From the NCBI GenBank assembly GCA_030562195.1, contig JAUJPP010000012.1, positions 6,882,001 through 6,946,000 of the forward strand: a stretch of DNA of 64,000 nt, in the 5' to 3' direction. The notes under the pieces are model-generated. The model had not been told where the DNA came from. It did not search any database and worked only from the letters and a program-made list of their open reading frames with translations. Of the stretch, positions 22,801-34,859 are shown piece by piece. A program made the position numbers and the translations under genes. Source of the stretch: Nipponacmea schrenckii. Its lineage: Eukaryota > Mollusca > Gastropoda > Lottiidae. Positions within the stretch are counted from its first letter, which is position 1; each line of letters opens with the position of its first letter.

Positions 22801-24645
22801 GCCATTATGGACTGTATAAGTGTATATTCCAATCAGATTACTGGATTTACAAACTCACTGAAAAAGCAGCTAATGATGCTCAATTTCAACTTTCTATATC
22901 ACTAGTATCAAAGCAGATCATTCTTTAACAAGTTTTATTGTACTTGTAGATGTGACCATTGCTTACAATCAGAAAACCAATTAAACATATTGAAATATTT
23001 AAAATTGTTTTTAGTTTAAAAGAGATGCAAATGAAGAATATATTAGAATCATTAATGACTGTAATAGAATATATTAAATTTCCTGCAGAAAACAAGGTAA
23101 GTGACTGAACTTTTATGCAAATCATATCACATTTATTTTACTGCATAAAACAAGGAAACAAATTTTGTGTCTTGTTCTAATTAAAAAATTGAATGTGATA
23201 ATCAATCATTTTGATAGGCCATAGAGGTAGGTCATAATTTGCGTCTCTGAGTAGATATAAAAGTTTATGTTTATATTATGTGTAGTCTGGCTATGTGTTG
23301 AGAAAGCCTGAATAATTTGATATTTATAATTATTTAATATCTGGTATATTTAGAGACAGAAACCTAGAATGTGGGAAGAAGCTGCTACTGCTGTACATCA
23401 GTTATTTGAGACATACACTGCTAAACATCCTAGTATGACAGAATTATCTAGAAGAGGTAATTGTATAGTTAAATTAAGTTGCATTATGTCCCACTGTTCA
23501 GGGATGTAGCACTCGCATTATTCTCTTCAATATTTCTCATTCATATTTACAATTTTAGTCATTATAATATTATATTACTATCATGTAACATACTATCATG
23601 TAACATAAACTATCATGTAACATACTATCATGTACCATGCTATCATCAGTGGCAGTTCTAAAAGAGGGGGGGGGGGTTCTAGGATGGGCCTATGCTATCA
23701 TGTACCTTACTATCATGTACCATGCTATCTTGTACCTTACCATACTACCATGAAACCAATCTCTGTCAGTTGTTTAGAAATTGTGACTCAATGTCCAATA
23801 ATAGTGAGCAGAAGTATGACAAAGGCATCGAGGAATTGAAAGAACCCTTTACCTTGGTACACCCTTGACCTAACAGATATATTAAAAATACGGTAATGCA
23901 ATATCGAAAAATTATTTGTTGAACACAGTTTTGGTCTTGAAATTAATTTGGAAGAATGTTAAAACTTTTTGAAAATGAATTAACATCTTTTTTCTTTCAG
24001 CATACCAATCATTCATTAGAGCTTATGCTACCTACCCTAGTCATATGAAACATATATTTTCAATAAAGAAGGTACATCTCGGTCATTTAGCTAAAAGTTT
24101 TGCTCTACGTGAAGCACCTGGTTCCATTGGTGTAGTACAAGCTAAGAAATATCAAGAGGACCATGCTCAAGATAAGAAAGACACTAGGTATGTTATTGTT
24201 ATGTTAAAGTGAAAATTTCTCATTGAAACCCACATTGATACATTCTCAAATTTGTATTGCTTTATATTGCAATAAAAACAAATATTTTGTGAGCTATGAA
24301 TCAGTATAGCCTTGATTTGATTTGTTTGGTGTTTTGTTTAAATATTAGTTCAAGCTTCATAATTATATTAACACCATATTCTGGGACCTTGAATCAATAA
24401 TGATCATCAAATAAGTTATTTCACTTAAATCAGTTTTATATTGTTATTTCTTCCTTCCATATAGGTATGTCAAGAAAAAATCGAGAAATGTGATGTCTGA
24501 ATTTTCTAGTGGATTGGAATCAGAGTTAGGTGTCAGACCAAGACATAGAAATATACAAAAAAAGTTAACACATAAAAAGCTTTTAAATGAAAGGAGACAA
24601 GCCAAGAAAATAGCAAAGAAGAAGACTAAAATCTCTGCCAAATAA
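16886..24645 (+). CDS. DDX31: ATP-dependent RNA helicase DDX31 (Dbp7 family)
   Basis: Nucleolar DEAD-box helicase of large-subunit ribosome biogenesis. The 17-exon model gives 770 aa: 16886-16969, 17446-17783, 18002-18077, 18302-18416, 18615-18724, 18868-18909, 19231-19295, 19542-19661, 19923-20032, 20498-20721, 21037-21261, 21518-21577, 21834-22024, 23015-23096, 23354-23456, 24001-24187, 24465-24645. All junctions are GT-AG and all phases match. A lysine-rich N-terminus ends in [16 protein letters not shown], typical of DDX31/Dbp7. Motifs in order: Q-motif region, I (SQTGSGKT, split between exons 4 and 5), Ia (PTREL), Ib (TPGRL), II (DEAD, about 312), III (SAT), IV (VFLST), V (ARGLDLP), VI (HRVGRTAR). 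Exon 11 adds an acidic insert ([11 protein letters not shown]). The C-terminal domain has [20 protein letters not shown] and a basic tail. The start is the first ATG after the head-to-head intergenic region. Intron 9 contains duplicated copies of the exon 10 acceptor. Confidence 0.93.
17341..17393 (+). repeat. Dispersed repeat, CTTGTGACCTAGG family, copy in DDX31 intron 1
   Basis: The word CTTGTGACCTAGGCAAGTGC, then TTCTATAGGAGAGC and TTATAACACC, recurs at 55823-55874 in reverse complement with few differences. A shorter match lies at 39246-39280 in the receptor gene. All three lie outside exons. The family is unidentified. Confidence 0.6.
18977..19161. mobile_element. Foldback/MITE-like inverted repeat in DDX31 intron 6
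   Basis: Two arms of roughly 75-85 bp are near-perfect inverted repeats. The left arm has ATTAATTGACAGTC, then ATATAGACCTAACTTTCGTT and GTTTTTATTAGCTA. The right arm has TAGCTAATAAAAAC, then AAGTTAGGTCTATAT and GACTGCATTAAT. The loop is about 25 bases. An intronic RNA hairpin of this size is expected to be very stable. It has no coding capacity. Confidence 0.75.
20099..20497 (+). repeat. 83-bp tandem array duplicating the exon 10 splice acceptor of DDX31
   Basis: Four full units precede the true exon 10, with acceptor-adjacent starts at 20166, 20249, 20332 and 20415 and the real exon start at 20498. Spacing is exactly 83 bp each time. Each unit is the first 66 nt of exon 10 plus the last 17 nt of the intron (TGTTATCTATTTCAG region). 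A further 5'-truncated, more diverged unit lies at 20099-20165. Because 83 is not a multiple of 3, splicing to an upstream copy and reading through gives a TAG at the next copy. The true exon differs from the copies by extending into the acidic part (GATCATGATGATAAC) after the duplicated part. Confidence 0.92.
22173..22660. mobile_element. TTAA-flanked MITE (piggyBac-like) in DDX31 intron 13
   Basis: A 480-bp element (22177-22656) is bounded by TTAA on both sides (22173-22176 and 22657-22660). Its terminal inverted repeats are AGGGATAATAGGCGTTGGA on the left and AGGGATAATAGACGTTAGA (reverse complement of the right end), with two mismatches in 19. TTAA target duplication with short terminal inverted repeats is characteristic of the piggyBac superfamily. 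There is no transposase frame, so it is non-autonomous. Confidence 0.8.
23578..23745. repeat. Short tandem repeat of TATCATGTAACATAC in DDX31 intron 15
   Basis: About eight degenerate copies of a 14-16 bp unit (ACTATCATGTAACAT and ACTATCATGTACCAT variants) are interrupted by a segment with a run of ten or more G (about 23668-23677). Confidence 0.75.
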
Positions 24646-24868
24646 ATGAAAATTAGTTTGAAAAATATCTTTATTTTTTTCTATTTGATTTCATAAGCTA
24701 TTTTATGTCAAGATGATACACTGATTAACAATAAATCTATTTAGGCACACCTAACAATATCTTTAGTTTTTGTGGCCATGCATGAAGTCTAAGGTGTAAG
24801 TTCAGAATAACACAAAACAGTTTCAGTTAGCCATACCACTCAATGTACCACATTTTATGAACAACATT
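24646..24868. terminator. Convergent 3' ends of DDX31 (+) and the monooxygenase (-)
   Basis: Only 223 bp separate the two stop codons. A plus-strand AATAAA for DDX31 is at 24730-24735. A minus-strand AATAAA (TTTATT on plus) for the monooxygenase is at 24670-24675. If both are used, the two mature 3' UTRs overlap by some 60-100 nt. Confidence 0.5.
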
Positions 24869-27800
24869 TTATGAACAAGAATCATCATGATCTTTAAAAG
24901 GAACATCTATTTTAGTAACTTGAGTATCTTCCCAGTTGCCCTGAAATCACAAATTAATAGTTGAAGTTCAACAATGATCAATAAGTAATGATATTGATAA
25001 TGAGGAACACAATCTAAACAATTCCATATGCCTTATACTATATGTGAATATAGCTTTTGCACAATAGAGAAAATATATTTTATAAGCCTTTTGGTTCAAC
25101 ATTTCCATGCCTTAAAATCCCTGTGGAATTGTGTAATTATATGTAAAAATACTTACTGGGAATCTATGACCATCAGATTGGTTACACTGCATTGATATAG
25201 GTGATGTCTGATACACATAGTCCAATAGATGTACATTCATAGGTAACCATGGTATACTATTATAGTTATATTTGATACCTTCAGTAATCTTTATATCTAC
25301 ACCTTCCATTCTTTATAATAAACAAACAACATTTTATTAAGTGGCGGTTCCAGTTAATTGAGCATATTGACGGAAATCTACGATTTTGTGTTTAATTCAA
25401 CTCAATTCCAAACCTTCTGTGAAGTCCCACTGAATGAAAGGAATGGATGTTATGGAGAAATCGAGACATAATGGCACGAGAACTTTTGACATTCAGTGGC
25501 ATATTGGTCAGAATGTACCATATCGCGCAGTTCTAAGATTGATCTTGGGATCTCTTATCTGGAATGAAACGTGATCTACTTTATTAATCAACCTAACGTT
25601 TGAAATTTCAACGATGATCTGGTATCTACACGTTAATCAAGAACCGACGCTCTGTTGAGATAGGATAAATTGTACTCGCGATGTCCTCTGAGATCATAAT
25701 CGAGTTTGATCTGAGCTGGGCCCCGACGGGTATACCAGACTTTTGAAAAATTTGAACTTAACAGTAAGGCTCCTACTATCACTGTGTCTGATTCTGGGAT
25801 AGATTAAAATCGTGGTTTTAATTGTAGACTTAACATGGAGATTTTATCAGATATCAGATCTTGACGTGGTAGAAAAAATTTAAAACGATTTTTTTTATGC
25901 CGATCGACAAGTGCTGCGTTGATTGTCAAAAAGTTTTGATCCGTTCAAACAGTTTCTGCTATTATTAACACGATTTCCACTGATCCGATTTGTTCATCAC
26001 GATTGTTCAATATCTAGATTAGTCAATATCTAGATGTTTTCAATCGTGTCGAGTATCGTGATCGTGTTAATTACTACCTAGCATGCAGAAATGATCAAAT
26101 TTATTATTTACCTCTTCATAAAGTAAAAAAAGTTATATAGACTGCCATAACTGATAGAACTTTTACAAACTTCTAAATTAACTTTAGGATAATAATGTAT
26201 ATAATTTACACACATTTCTTCTGTGATAGAAAATCCACCCTGTAATAATAATTATAATTGTCCGTATGAAGTTGGTTTTAATTAGTTTTTAAACGATACC
26301 AGTTTACAGCTGATATAATTTTCAAATATGAAATTCGTTGTTCAGTGGAAACACAAATGATTTGAGTGCAATTCAATTCCATCAATCTTGAGAAGTTGAT
26401 ATTCTAACCTCTACAATGTTTTCTGTGTTCGAGCCTTTGTTTGGGGGCCTGATATGATAAACTTACAAATGTAACGTTTTTTCTATCAACAGTACTGTCT
26501 TCGCATTCGGTAATTAAAGCATCTCCTGGTAGTATATTGACTGGTCTTCGGAGAACTCGAACTTCCTGGAAATGTGGGCTGTAATGATTGTCACGATTGA
26601 CTTCTGGCAGTTCCACTCCATTCCGAACGTGTTTCGTCCATACTCTTTTACCTGTTAGATGTGTGTGTAGTTGTGATGCAAAAATATTAATTCCATTCTT
26701 AGGTAACGCCTGTAATTATTGAAAGAATAGAAAGTAGTTGCATGCCTCGGCGATTATCATTGCTTTACATTCTGAGGGTAGAAGTTATAATATAAATAAC
26801 AAACTAGTTTTCAAACTAAGATTTAAGAGTTTCTCATTGAGAGGGATGTGTCCAGACTATCCTGTATAACAAAGACTCGCCTATTATGGAATAGATGCTG
26901 CTAACATGTCAGATCTTCACCAAAAGTCTTTTTATATTGGTAGCATTTTTAATTCTAGGAACGGATCTGACATTATGGTTTTTATCATATTCACTTCAAC
27001 AAGTCTTTCAACAAAATAACAATTTACCATTCGAGTACAATCAGCAATGCAGTAACCAGAGAGAGTAAACCTATCTTGTGCTGGTGGTATGGCCATTTTA
27101 TCTGTGTATTCTAATCCTAGTTCCATTATTCCCATATCATATTGTCTTAATGTTGGTGTAACGTAGAATCTTATACCAGAACTATCTACATGACCTAGAT
27201 TTAAGCAAATATATAATAAAACGAACATTTGGCAATAATAAAATATTGCAAATGGAAGTTACATTGAATATTCCGATTCAGACAGAAAGAATAGAAACTT
27301 CTTTCATTGAAAGAAAGTCTACAAAAATTTCAAACTCAAGTGTTACCATTTGACTACGTCCATTTCGAAAAAGCTTTTCGAATATCGAACTAATATAACT
27401 AATTTGGCTCGATTATGTAATTTTATTGCACTTGTGAATATTTTTCATGCCTTTTAAACGATACAAAACTAAGTATATTGATTTGTACATTTGTATAATA
27501 ATGGTCATGTCTTTCAGAATGAATTGCAGCGCATAAATCAATGTAAAAACCTCCTCCATTGTCATTACAGATATTTGATCAACTATACCTGTTTGTAAAT
27601 GTGGGTTATGGAAATGTACTTCAAGTAACACATAATGAGAAAAATCTTGACCGCCAATTGGTGAACCAGCCTCTTCTGGGTAAATTATGGGCTGAAATAC
27701 CATTAAGTGCAAGAATACATCATGGCGTAGAGCTGGAAAAGTTTTCCTAAGGAAAACAATCAAAGTTGTGATACAGAGAAGCTTTTTGTGGAAAAAATCT

Positions 27801-30436
27801 TGTAAAGAGCATCTTTCTCTATGTTGTTTCTTGTCAAACTTGTCATTTATTAATGAAGTAATCAAAAAGATAATACATACCTCAGCTCCCATCGCCCAGG
27901 CTCCAATGACATTTTTACATCGGGCCAAATCAGAATTTGGATCCATTTTACCTTCGGGTACTTTCGGACCACTGTATGGTTTAACGGGTTTATTACCAAA
28001 ACAGTGGAAAACCTCTATATGGTGTACGATTCCTTCATTTTCTTTCTGTATTATACCTTCATACTAAAACGCAAAAGCATATGACATTAAAATGCAATAC
28101 CCTAAAACGTTGTTTCAGATAGTTGATGTTAGTGATGATGATACAGAAACATGCTGGTCTTCTCGATTCTGAATTCCATTAAGGTTCAGTCCCTGAATTC
28201 TAGTATAGAAGTTTCTTACCCGTACTATATGTTGTTTATGGTCTAATTTCGGTAATGTTGTTATATACCACCAATATGTTGTTTCAACACCAGGAACATG
28301 GACCTAATAATGAAAGGGGTACTTTGTATAATGTAATAACATTCTTGCCTCCATTAAAACACAGAGACAATTTGTACTACTCTGCCTTATGAAGAATATT
28401 GCGGATAATAATTAATATATAGAATCTGTATGCAGTTTAACAATGTTCTGGGTCATTTCTTGATAACCCCGTCTTTGGTTCAAGCTTACCTTTGGTGCTG
28501 TAATGTCAAATGTCCACACATCACGTGGAAGTGAAGGAAGATCTACATCAGGTTTTAACAACTGCACACGTTGGAATCCATGGCGTAGTTGTCGAACATC
28601 TTTACCAATGCATGATGATGGTGTTCCTTTAGACGTAAAATATACAATGTGTGTCGTTCCATTCTGAAAAGTGTATATGCGTATGAGTTAGCTAATACAT
28701 TTCCCTGTGTACAACTTTGAAGACTGTCCATATAATCGTAATTATTGCCACGTTCCCTTAATGCTTAACATTAAATTTACCAATTGTCCTAAAACATAAA
28801 TGTGACAATTCAAAGACAGTTCTTCTTGCGAAAATTGAATTTTTCCCTCTTTTTTCATATTTTCGCTGAATAAGAGTAGATTTAGTCAGCTAAAATGCTT
28901 ATTTTATGGTTTGGAAAACAATAGTTATTACTCACGTCTAACAAGTAGTCTTGGTTGTCACAACTATTAAATGGTCTAGAAAATTCAAGAATAGACAACC
29001 TATGTTCAGTTCTTGCTTTATTCAGATAATAATCTTGAGATTTATCAGAATGAAGAACACCCTTTTCATCCGTCCAAGAATCCTGAAACATAAAATGTCG
29101 GTGAAAAGCAAATGTTCTACCCTCTCGACGTTTTATTGGAATCTCTGATTATTGAATGGTGCATGACTAGTAAAATCTGTACACGACTAGTTATAGATAA
29201 TGTGGTTATATATTAACAGCCATGTGCACTAAATTAATTTATTTTGCTTACTTGTAAATGGTGCGTCTTTACGGGGTCATTCCAAAACACTACAAAATCA
29301 GCATTTGTCATTTCTCCATAACCTGAAAATCCAACTCCAAACCAATAATCAGGTGGAAGCTGGCAGGTTATTCGAAATGAGACCGTTTTATTTTCATAGA
29401 ATACATTCCAACACAACATCAATTTAGATTTCATATCCAGCATCACATGGTATTTATATCCTTCCATCAGACGTTTCATTTTATTCATGTCCATATTATC
29501 CATATTCCCATTATCCTTTTCAGTGTTCATACTCATCGACATCCCCATCGCATCATCATCACTTCTTTTCTGGATAGGATCATTATAAGCGAAGTCGTCT
29601 CCGAATGTGTCATCCGTCCACATGTGATGATCTTGCTTTACCACATCTTCGGTGTCGTAAACTGTTTTTAACTTGATATTTATAAAATCCAGTATCTTCT
29701 GTTCATCCGCTGGAGATATGTGTTTATTGCTTTGTGCTTTAGAAAAGTCGATACCAATTTTTTTGTCAGTAGGAAGACTTGCATAGCTATGTCTTTCAGG
29801 CGAGAAATTCTGAAACGACTTTTGCTTTACCGCTTTGTTGATCTCTTGAAGAACTTTCTTTAGATTTTTCTTTTTCGAAGTAGGCCCAGCCTTATTATGT
29901 ACGAGGGTCTTCTTCACAGAATCCGTAGTGGAATGACGTATTCCCTTCTTAATTTCAGTTTGGAAAGGATTCGCTAGATTCTGATGCTGTTTCTTTTCCA
30001 CAAGGTCTCGGCTAGGGGATAATATTTCACGCTGAACGTTCTTCATCTGATTTGACTCTTTCGAACGAATTGAATTTAAGGTTTTAACATATTGTAAATC
30101 TTTTTTATCGTTTACAGTTCTGTCAGCCAATCTAGATAATCTATCAAGTTCGGGAAAATAACGTTGCTGATTACTGATATCCGAAAAAAATCTTTTCTTG
30201 ACAATATTCAAATCTTCCAGATCTCTACGACTGTTTTCTGTACCACTCTCAAATTTTCTGTTATATTCACCCGACGATCTGATGTGATGACGGCTCAAAC
30301 TGACGGATTTGTGTTTACCATGCCAATTATTTAGTGCCTTGGGGAATCTTTGTCTTAAAATGGCCCAATCTAACCTATTCTCAAACTGTATAGCGAATAC
30401 ACAAGGTAAAAAGAAAACATATATCGACAGTTTCAT
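24869..30436 (-). CDS. DOMON/copper type II monooxygenase, dopamine/tyramine beta-hydroxylase family
   Basis: Secretory-vesicle copper enzyme that hydroxylates the beta carbon of phenylethylamines using ascorbate. It is either dopamine or tyramine beta-hydroxylase or a close MOXD relative. Eleven exons (minus strand, 5' to 3') give 879 aa: 30436-29252, 29082-28936, 28663-28490, 28303-28220, 28063-27881, 27691-27589, 27194-27028, 26709-26467, 26239-26112, 25310-25157, 24940-24869. Phases all match. A signal peptide (about 1-15) is followed by a basic region of about 300 residues of unknown function, then a DOMON domain (about 325-450) and two Cu2 monooxygenase domains. Expected copper ligands are present: H544, H545 and H617 (CuH); H696, H698 and M771 (CuM). 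PEEAG, NDNHYSPHFQEVR-like and MELGLEYTDKMAIPP segments match DBH. Family length is usually about 600, so the extra length is N-terminal. Substrate (dopamine versus tyramine) cannot be told from sequence. Confidence 0.9.
25964..26071. repeat. Inverted repeat in monooxygenase intron 9
   Basis: ATTAACACGAT (25964-25974) is matched by ATCGTGTTAAT (26061-26071). Inside are further complementary words and a direct repeat of CAATATCTAGAT. It is a candidate small MITE. Confidence 0.45.
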
Positions 30437-33400
30437 TGTTGAAATGAACCATGTGAACTCAGATTATATCATAAAATCGAAGAGTATTTTTTAAAACTTA
30501 TTAATTTTTTTTTACTCACTAACAAGATCCAATAATTAAATAATATTTATATGTACATTTATATCCGTTTCACTAAAATGATTTTAATAGAAGAAATGAA
30601 TTTTTAACAGGTACCGTATATATCTTTTTCTATAACTTATAGCACAGCATTCCACAATTCAATCATTCAAAATCTCGGATGTTAATAGATTCCCATGCCT
30701 CCAATGTCCCTGGTACAATGTTAGACAACCGTCATCTGAACAGTTGTTGGTTGATTTAAGATTACGTGGAGATTTCATTATCCCACTTGTGAAGCGAGTG
30801 TTTAGGAATGACAAAGATAATCCAATCAGAAGACTGACTCTTGTCAATTGCTCTCCAATTATCATGTATTATTTATAAGATGAAGTCTGTTATGGTATTG
30901 TGTGATCTTTGATTAATTTTCTTTTAGCTATACCATATTGGATCATATTATAGATTATTAATTGGTTTTTATTTATACCCTGATTATAATGGTACATTAT
31001 TTTAATAGAGTGGAATACCATAACAGACATTGTACGCCATTCCGTACCAGGTTCACTTTTATAATGTCCCGCTTGACGGGAAAGTCTGTGACTTCAAAAT
31101 TGGATTTTCATCATTCCTTTGTCTCCAGTTATTTAGTTATTATATCCATAATAGTTTTCCTTGTTATATTATGTTCTATCTACATCTAAATGTTATTCAA
31201 ATTTTAATTTTAAATATCTCTGATAATCAGTAGTTTTGTTAATTTGGTCAATGATTTTTATTTTTTATTGATACGAGAGGAATTTAATGATCTGGAAATC
31301 AACTGTGAAATATTCGGATAAAAATATAACATTATTGATTGTTATACACATTGTTGATATATCAAATATAATTGACTGATGATTATAAATAAACAAAAGC
31401 GTAGGCCTCGAACATTCCAAAAATAATTTCTCAACAATTTTACACAAATCGGTGACAACTGTTAAATAACAAAAGCAATGGAAGGATGTATATTTTTGTA
31501 GTCGGTAATGTAACGATTTCATTTAAAACACATTAGTAATATATATAGTCGATCAAGCGCCTATGCGCGTTTTCTTTTCCTTTTTTTTTGATTGATGGGG
31601 GGGGGGGGTTTACGCCAATGCAGGAAAAAATTAAGATTTCACATGGGAATCAACTTTTACAGATTGTTGTTCTGAAATCCCATTGGTCGTGTTCCATTTT
31701 GTGTTTTTAATGGAATATTTTTTTTTGTTTTTCTATTATATTGAAAGTTGTGTACTGTGTTCACTAGATTTGTTCCTTGTTCTCCCGACAAGGAATCTGT
31801 AAACATCTATCTTCATTTAACTCAAATAAAATCAGAAAGATAGGATGTAAAACTTCATCCTATATCTTATTGATTAAGGGTTCTAATTAATGGTCAATTA
31901 AATAAATAATTAATGTTTTTCATCGATATTATAAATATAAACACCTCATAACCCCTTATTAATATCTTCATTTCAAATTCTTTATTTCTGAGACAAAGAC
32001 CCATAAGATACAATATTTGCAATATAATACAAACAACTCTAAGGGCATTGGAGACTAAATTACATATACTCAACAATGACAAATATACGATTATTAAAAA
32101 ATAATAAAAGAATGAAATAATAATGCTATTATGTTTTTTAAATTCATACTGCCAAATCAAATCGACTAACTTCAGCGCTAGTGATATTCTAAAATTTAGT
32201 TCAGAAAACTGATTATCAATATGTAAATTGAAGTCGTTTACAGATCTCATCAAATCACTTGTTATAGATTAATTTGTGCAAACGACATTTCAAGCCGTTC
32301 TTGATGGCCGTCTTTCAATTGGAAAGGAATTAGATTCCCATTCTATCTTTCCAACCAACTGACGTCTGTTTAGTTCAAACACGCGCTAAGAACGTGAGAC
32401 TTATTTCCGGGAGTTTTTCCTTTATTTATTCAATCCATCGTTTACAATTTCAATCATTTCCGGTATATTAATCTGAAGGAAATAAATAGAATCTCCTATT
32501 CAAGTCTATGCTTTGCCCATAGACAGAACAGTTCGTCGAATCCATGGCCGGCTTCCCCCAAATTGGACAATAAAGCAATATTATGTCTTGTAACCTTCAT
32601 ATAATTGTAACTAAGATTCCCTTGAAATGGTTCACAGCAAAGTTTCAGCATGACCACTCTTCATCGTCGCTTTTGAGAACTGTTTTAATTTCTTTGTCTC
32701 CTGTAATAATATTCTTCACTGTTAATTTATGTTCCCTTGCTACCAGCTTACCACGGTAGTTCTTTAAAATATTATTCGTCCCTTTTGAGGGTGTTGTTAC
32801 TGCCGGCGTGAATCAAGACAGTTGCAAGGTGAACAAATATGCAACAAGAACAAATATGACCCCATTACTGCCGTTGTCAGATAATGAACAGAAATAATAT
32901 TGGGAGCGTCCACTGTCAAGGTGTTTGTACCGTTGTTTTTCAATCCATCACTTTAATTTAATACCCTATCCAAATTGTAACCGTACAATCTAACAAACAA
33001 GCTGGTTAGTTTTAAAGATGAAAACCACTCCTTTGACAATTTAAATTTAGGTTGGAATTGAATAAAAAAAAATGTTAGCCTACTTTTTAATTCAAACTTA
33101 AAAAAAGTCTAGGGCCTCAGCCCTTTATTCAAAAACGCATAGCAATCTAAAAACTACGGTAGCCTACTATTTTGAAGTCTCACAATTTGAAAATCGATTA
33201 TGGATGTGTTAAATGTTTTATAATTATCTACTTGATTTTTGAAAGACTTTTATGTATATTTGGTAGTGGTGGTTAATAACTGTATATTTATGACACTGAT
33301 GGATATATACCTACTGTTATTGGACAACTTTGGGTGAAATTAAAATTTAATGCTCCTTCAAAGACCACACCCCCTTATTAGCCGAGGGATTAACTGTGTT

Positions 33401-33700
33401 TTGTAAATTCGTAAAATGTAGTTACCTCCCTTACACCACTAAAATTAATTTTTAAATCACGTGATCCACGGAGGCGGAACTGCAAATGTTTACATTATGT
33501 TGTGACAGGAGGGTCACATAAAGGAAAGTAAAATGCACATCTTAACTTAAGAGATGAGCATCGAGCAACTTAAAACCAAGTTATATAATAACAAAAAAAG
33601 CCAGAATTTTCTGCAGCACATCGGAAAATAGGTAAATCTATATTATATAGGGACTGGTGTTGTGGACTTTTTTTTTAGTTAATCCGAGAACTCGAACCTA
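30437..33700. other. Intergenic, upstream of the monooxygenase
   Basis: No gene is recognised. GTCTGTTATGGTATT at 30886-30900 and its exact complement at 31013-31027 form a 15-bp inverted repeat. A run of ten G lies near 31600-31609. ORFs here are AT-rich and hydrophobic without domain character. The promoter of the minus-strand monooxygenase must lie in the first part. Confidence 0.4.
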
Positions 33701-33764
33701 ATCTTGTTTTTGTTTAGTCCATTATTGACTGTTAGTGTAGCGTAGCGAAACCCCTTTCGTCTAC

Positions 33765-34155
33765 GATTTTGACTAGTTCTTGTTATAACTATCTTTGTTA
33801 TAACTGTCTTGCTAGACTATTCTTGTTATAACTGTCATCCTGAACAGTTCTTGTTAGCCTACTTACTGTCTTGCTAGGCTGTTCTGGTTATTTCTGTTTT
33901 ACTGTTAGGGGCTTATTACTTTACTGAAGAATTCTTGAACTGTCTTGCTGAACAGTTCTTGTAATAACTGTCTTGCTGAGCAGTTCTTGTTATAACTGTC
34001 TTGCTGAGCATTTTTCTTTTAACTGTCTTGCTGAACAATTCTTGTTATACATGTCTTGCTGAGCAGTTCTTGTTATTACTGTCTTGCTGAATAGGCTACT
34101 TCTTCTTCTAACTGTCTTGCTTAACAGTTCATGTTATTACTGTCTTGTTAAAGTT
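33765..34155 (+). repeat. Degenerate tandem repeat, unit about 28 bp (CTGTCTTGCTGAACAGTTCT)
   Basis: Roughly a dozen diverged copies of AACTGTCTTGCTGAGCAGTT plus CTTGTTAT are arranged head to tail. The middle copies (33945-34095) are best conserved and the edges more decayed. CTGTCTTGCTGA-CAGTT has internal weak dyad symmetry (CTG...CAG). Confidence 0.8.
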
Positions 34156-34323
34156 TTGAAATGAAGTAAGCTTGTTCATTCAGACCCTATCCTTGTGTTC
34201 TGTCTATATTGTGTTCACATGTATTTAACATTTCACTCAGTTTTTTTTAGGATAAATGTTCATTATCACAATTTTGTATAATTGAGTAACATTAAAATCT
34301 CATTAAACATCTTAACCCGTAAT

Positions 34324-34856
34324 TAAGGTAGCAGCATTATCCTGGGGAAGACGATATATCATGATTATTAAAATAAATATCATATCATATCGTCAGAAAT
34401 TCATATCATTTCATCCCCGGTATATCGCCAAATTATCGCGATAAAAAGCAATATCGGAACAAAAAATATTACGGTGATGATTTGTCATCAATAATAGTGG
34501 TGTGCGGTCTCGTCAACATGGTTATGTTGATTTCACCCATGTATCACACTCACAGTAATGCCAATCTCAATAAATTAATTTCATAAGGTTTTAATTAAGA
34601 ACTAGTTATTCAAATTCGACATTAACTGAGTACGTCTGACTCTTTCATCGAACACACAGTCTTACCAGAAGGTGGAATAAAATAAGTATTCTAGATCTAT
34701 TTGATTTTCATGCAGTTTTTTTCCTCTATTATCGTGATAAATTGCAATATTGCGATATCATGTATGTGTGATTTCTAGTATCATGATAATGCAATTTATC
34801 GCTATTATTTCATTTTTGGTATCGCGATTAATCATGATATCGTTGCTACCTTACAG
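34324..34856. mobile_element. MITE-like element with AAGGTAGCA inverted ends
   Basis: The left end TAAGGTAGCAGC, followed by ATATCATGATTATTA, is matched in reverse complement by the right end TAATCATGATATCGTTGCTA plus CCTTA. TA dinucleotides sit at both junctions, a target duplication of Tc1/mariner or related type. The interior is rich in ATATCATG and TATCGCGATAA words in both orientations, so it folds extensively. There is no coding capacity. The interior arms are diverged and the boundaries are moderately sure. Confidence 0.55.
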
Positions 34857-34859
34857 TCT

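Noticed and set aside
23630..23839. ORF in DDX31 intron 15
   Set aside because: It runs through the TATCATGTAACAT tandem repeat and a G run. It is repeat-derived.
31894..32253. 119-residue hydrophobic ORF on the minus strand
   Set aside because: Ile/Leu/Phe/Asn-rich composition is what AT-rich random DNA gives. There is no domain, no splice context and no conserved motif.
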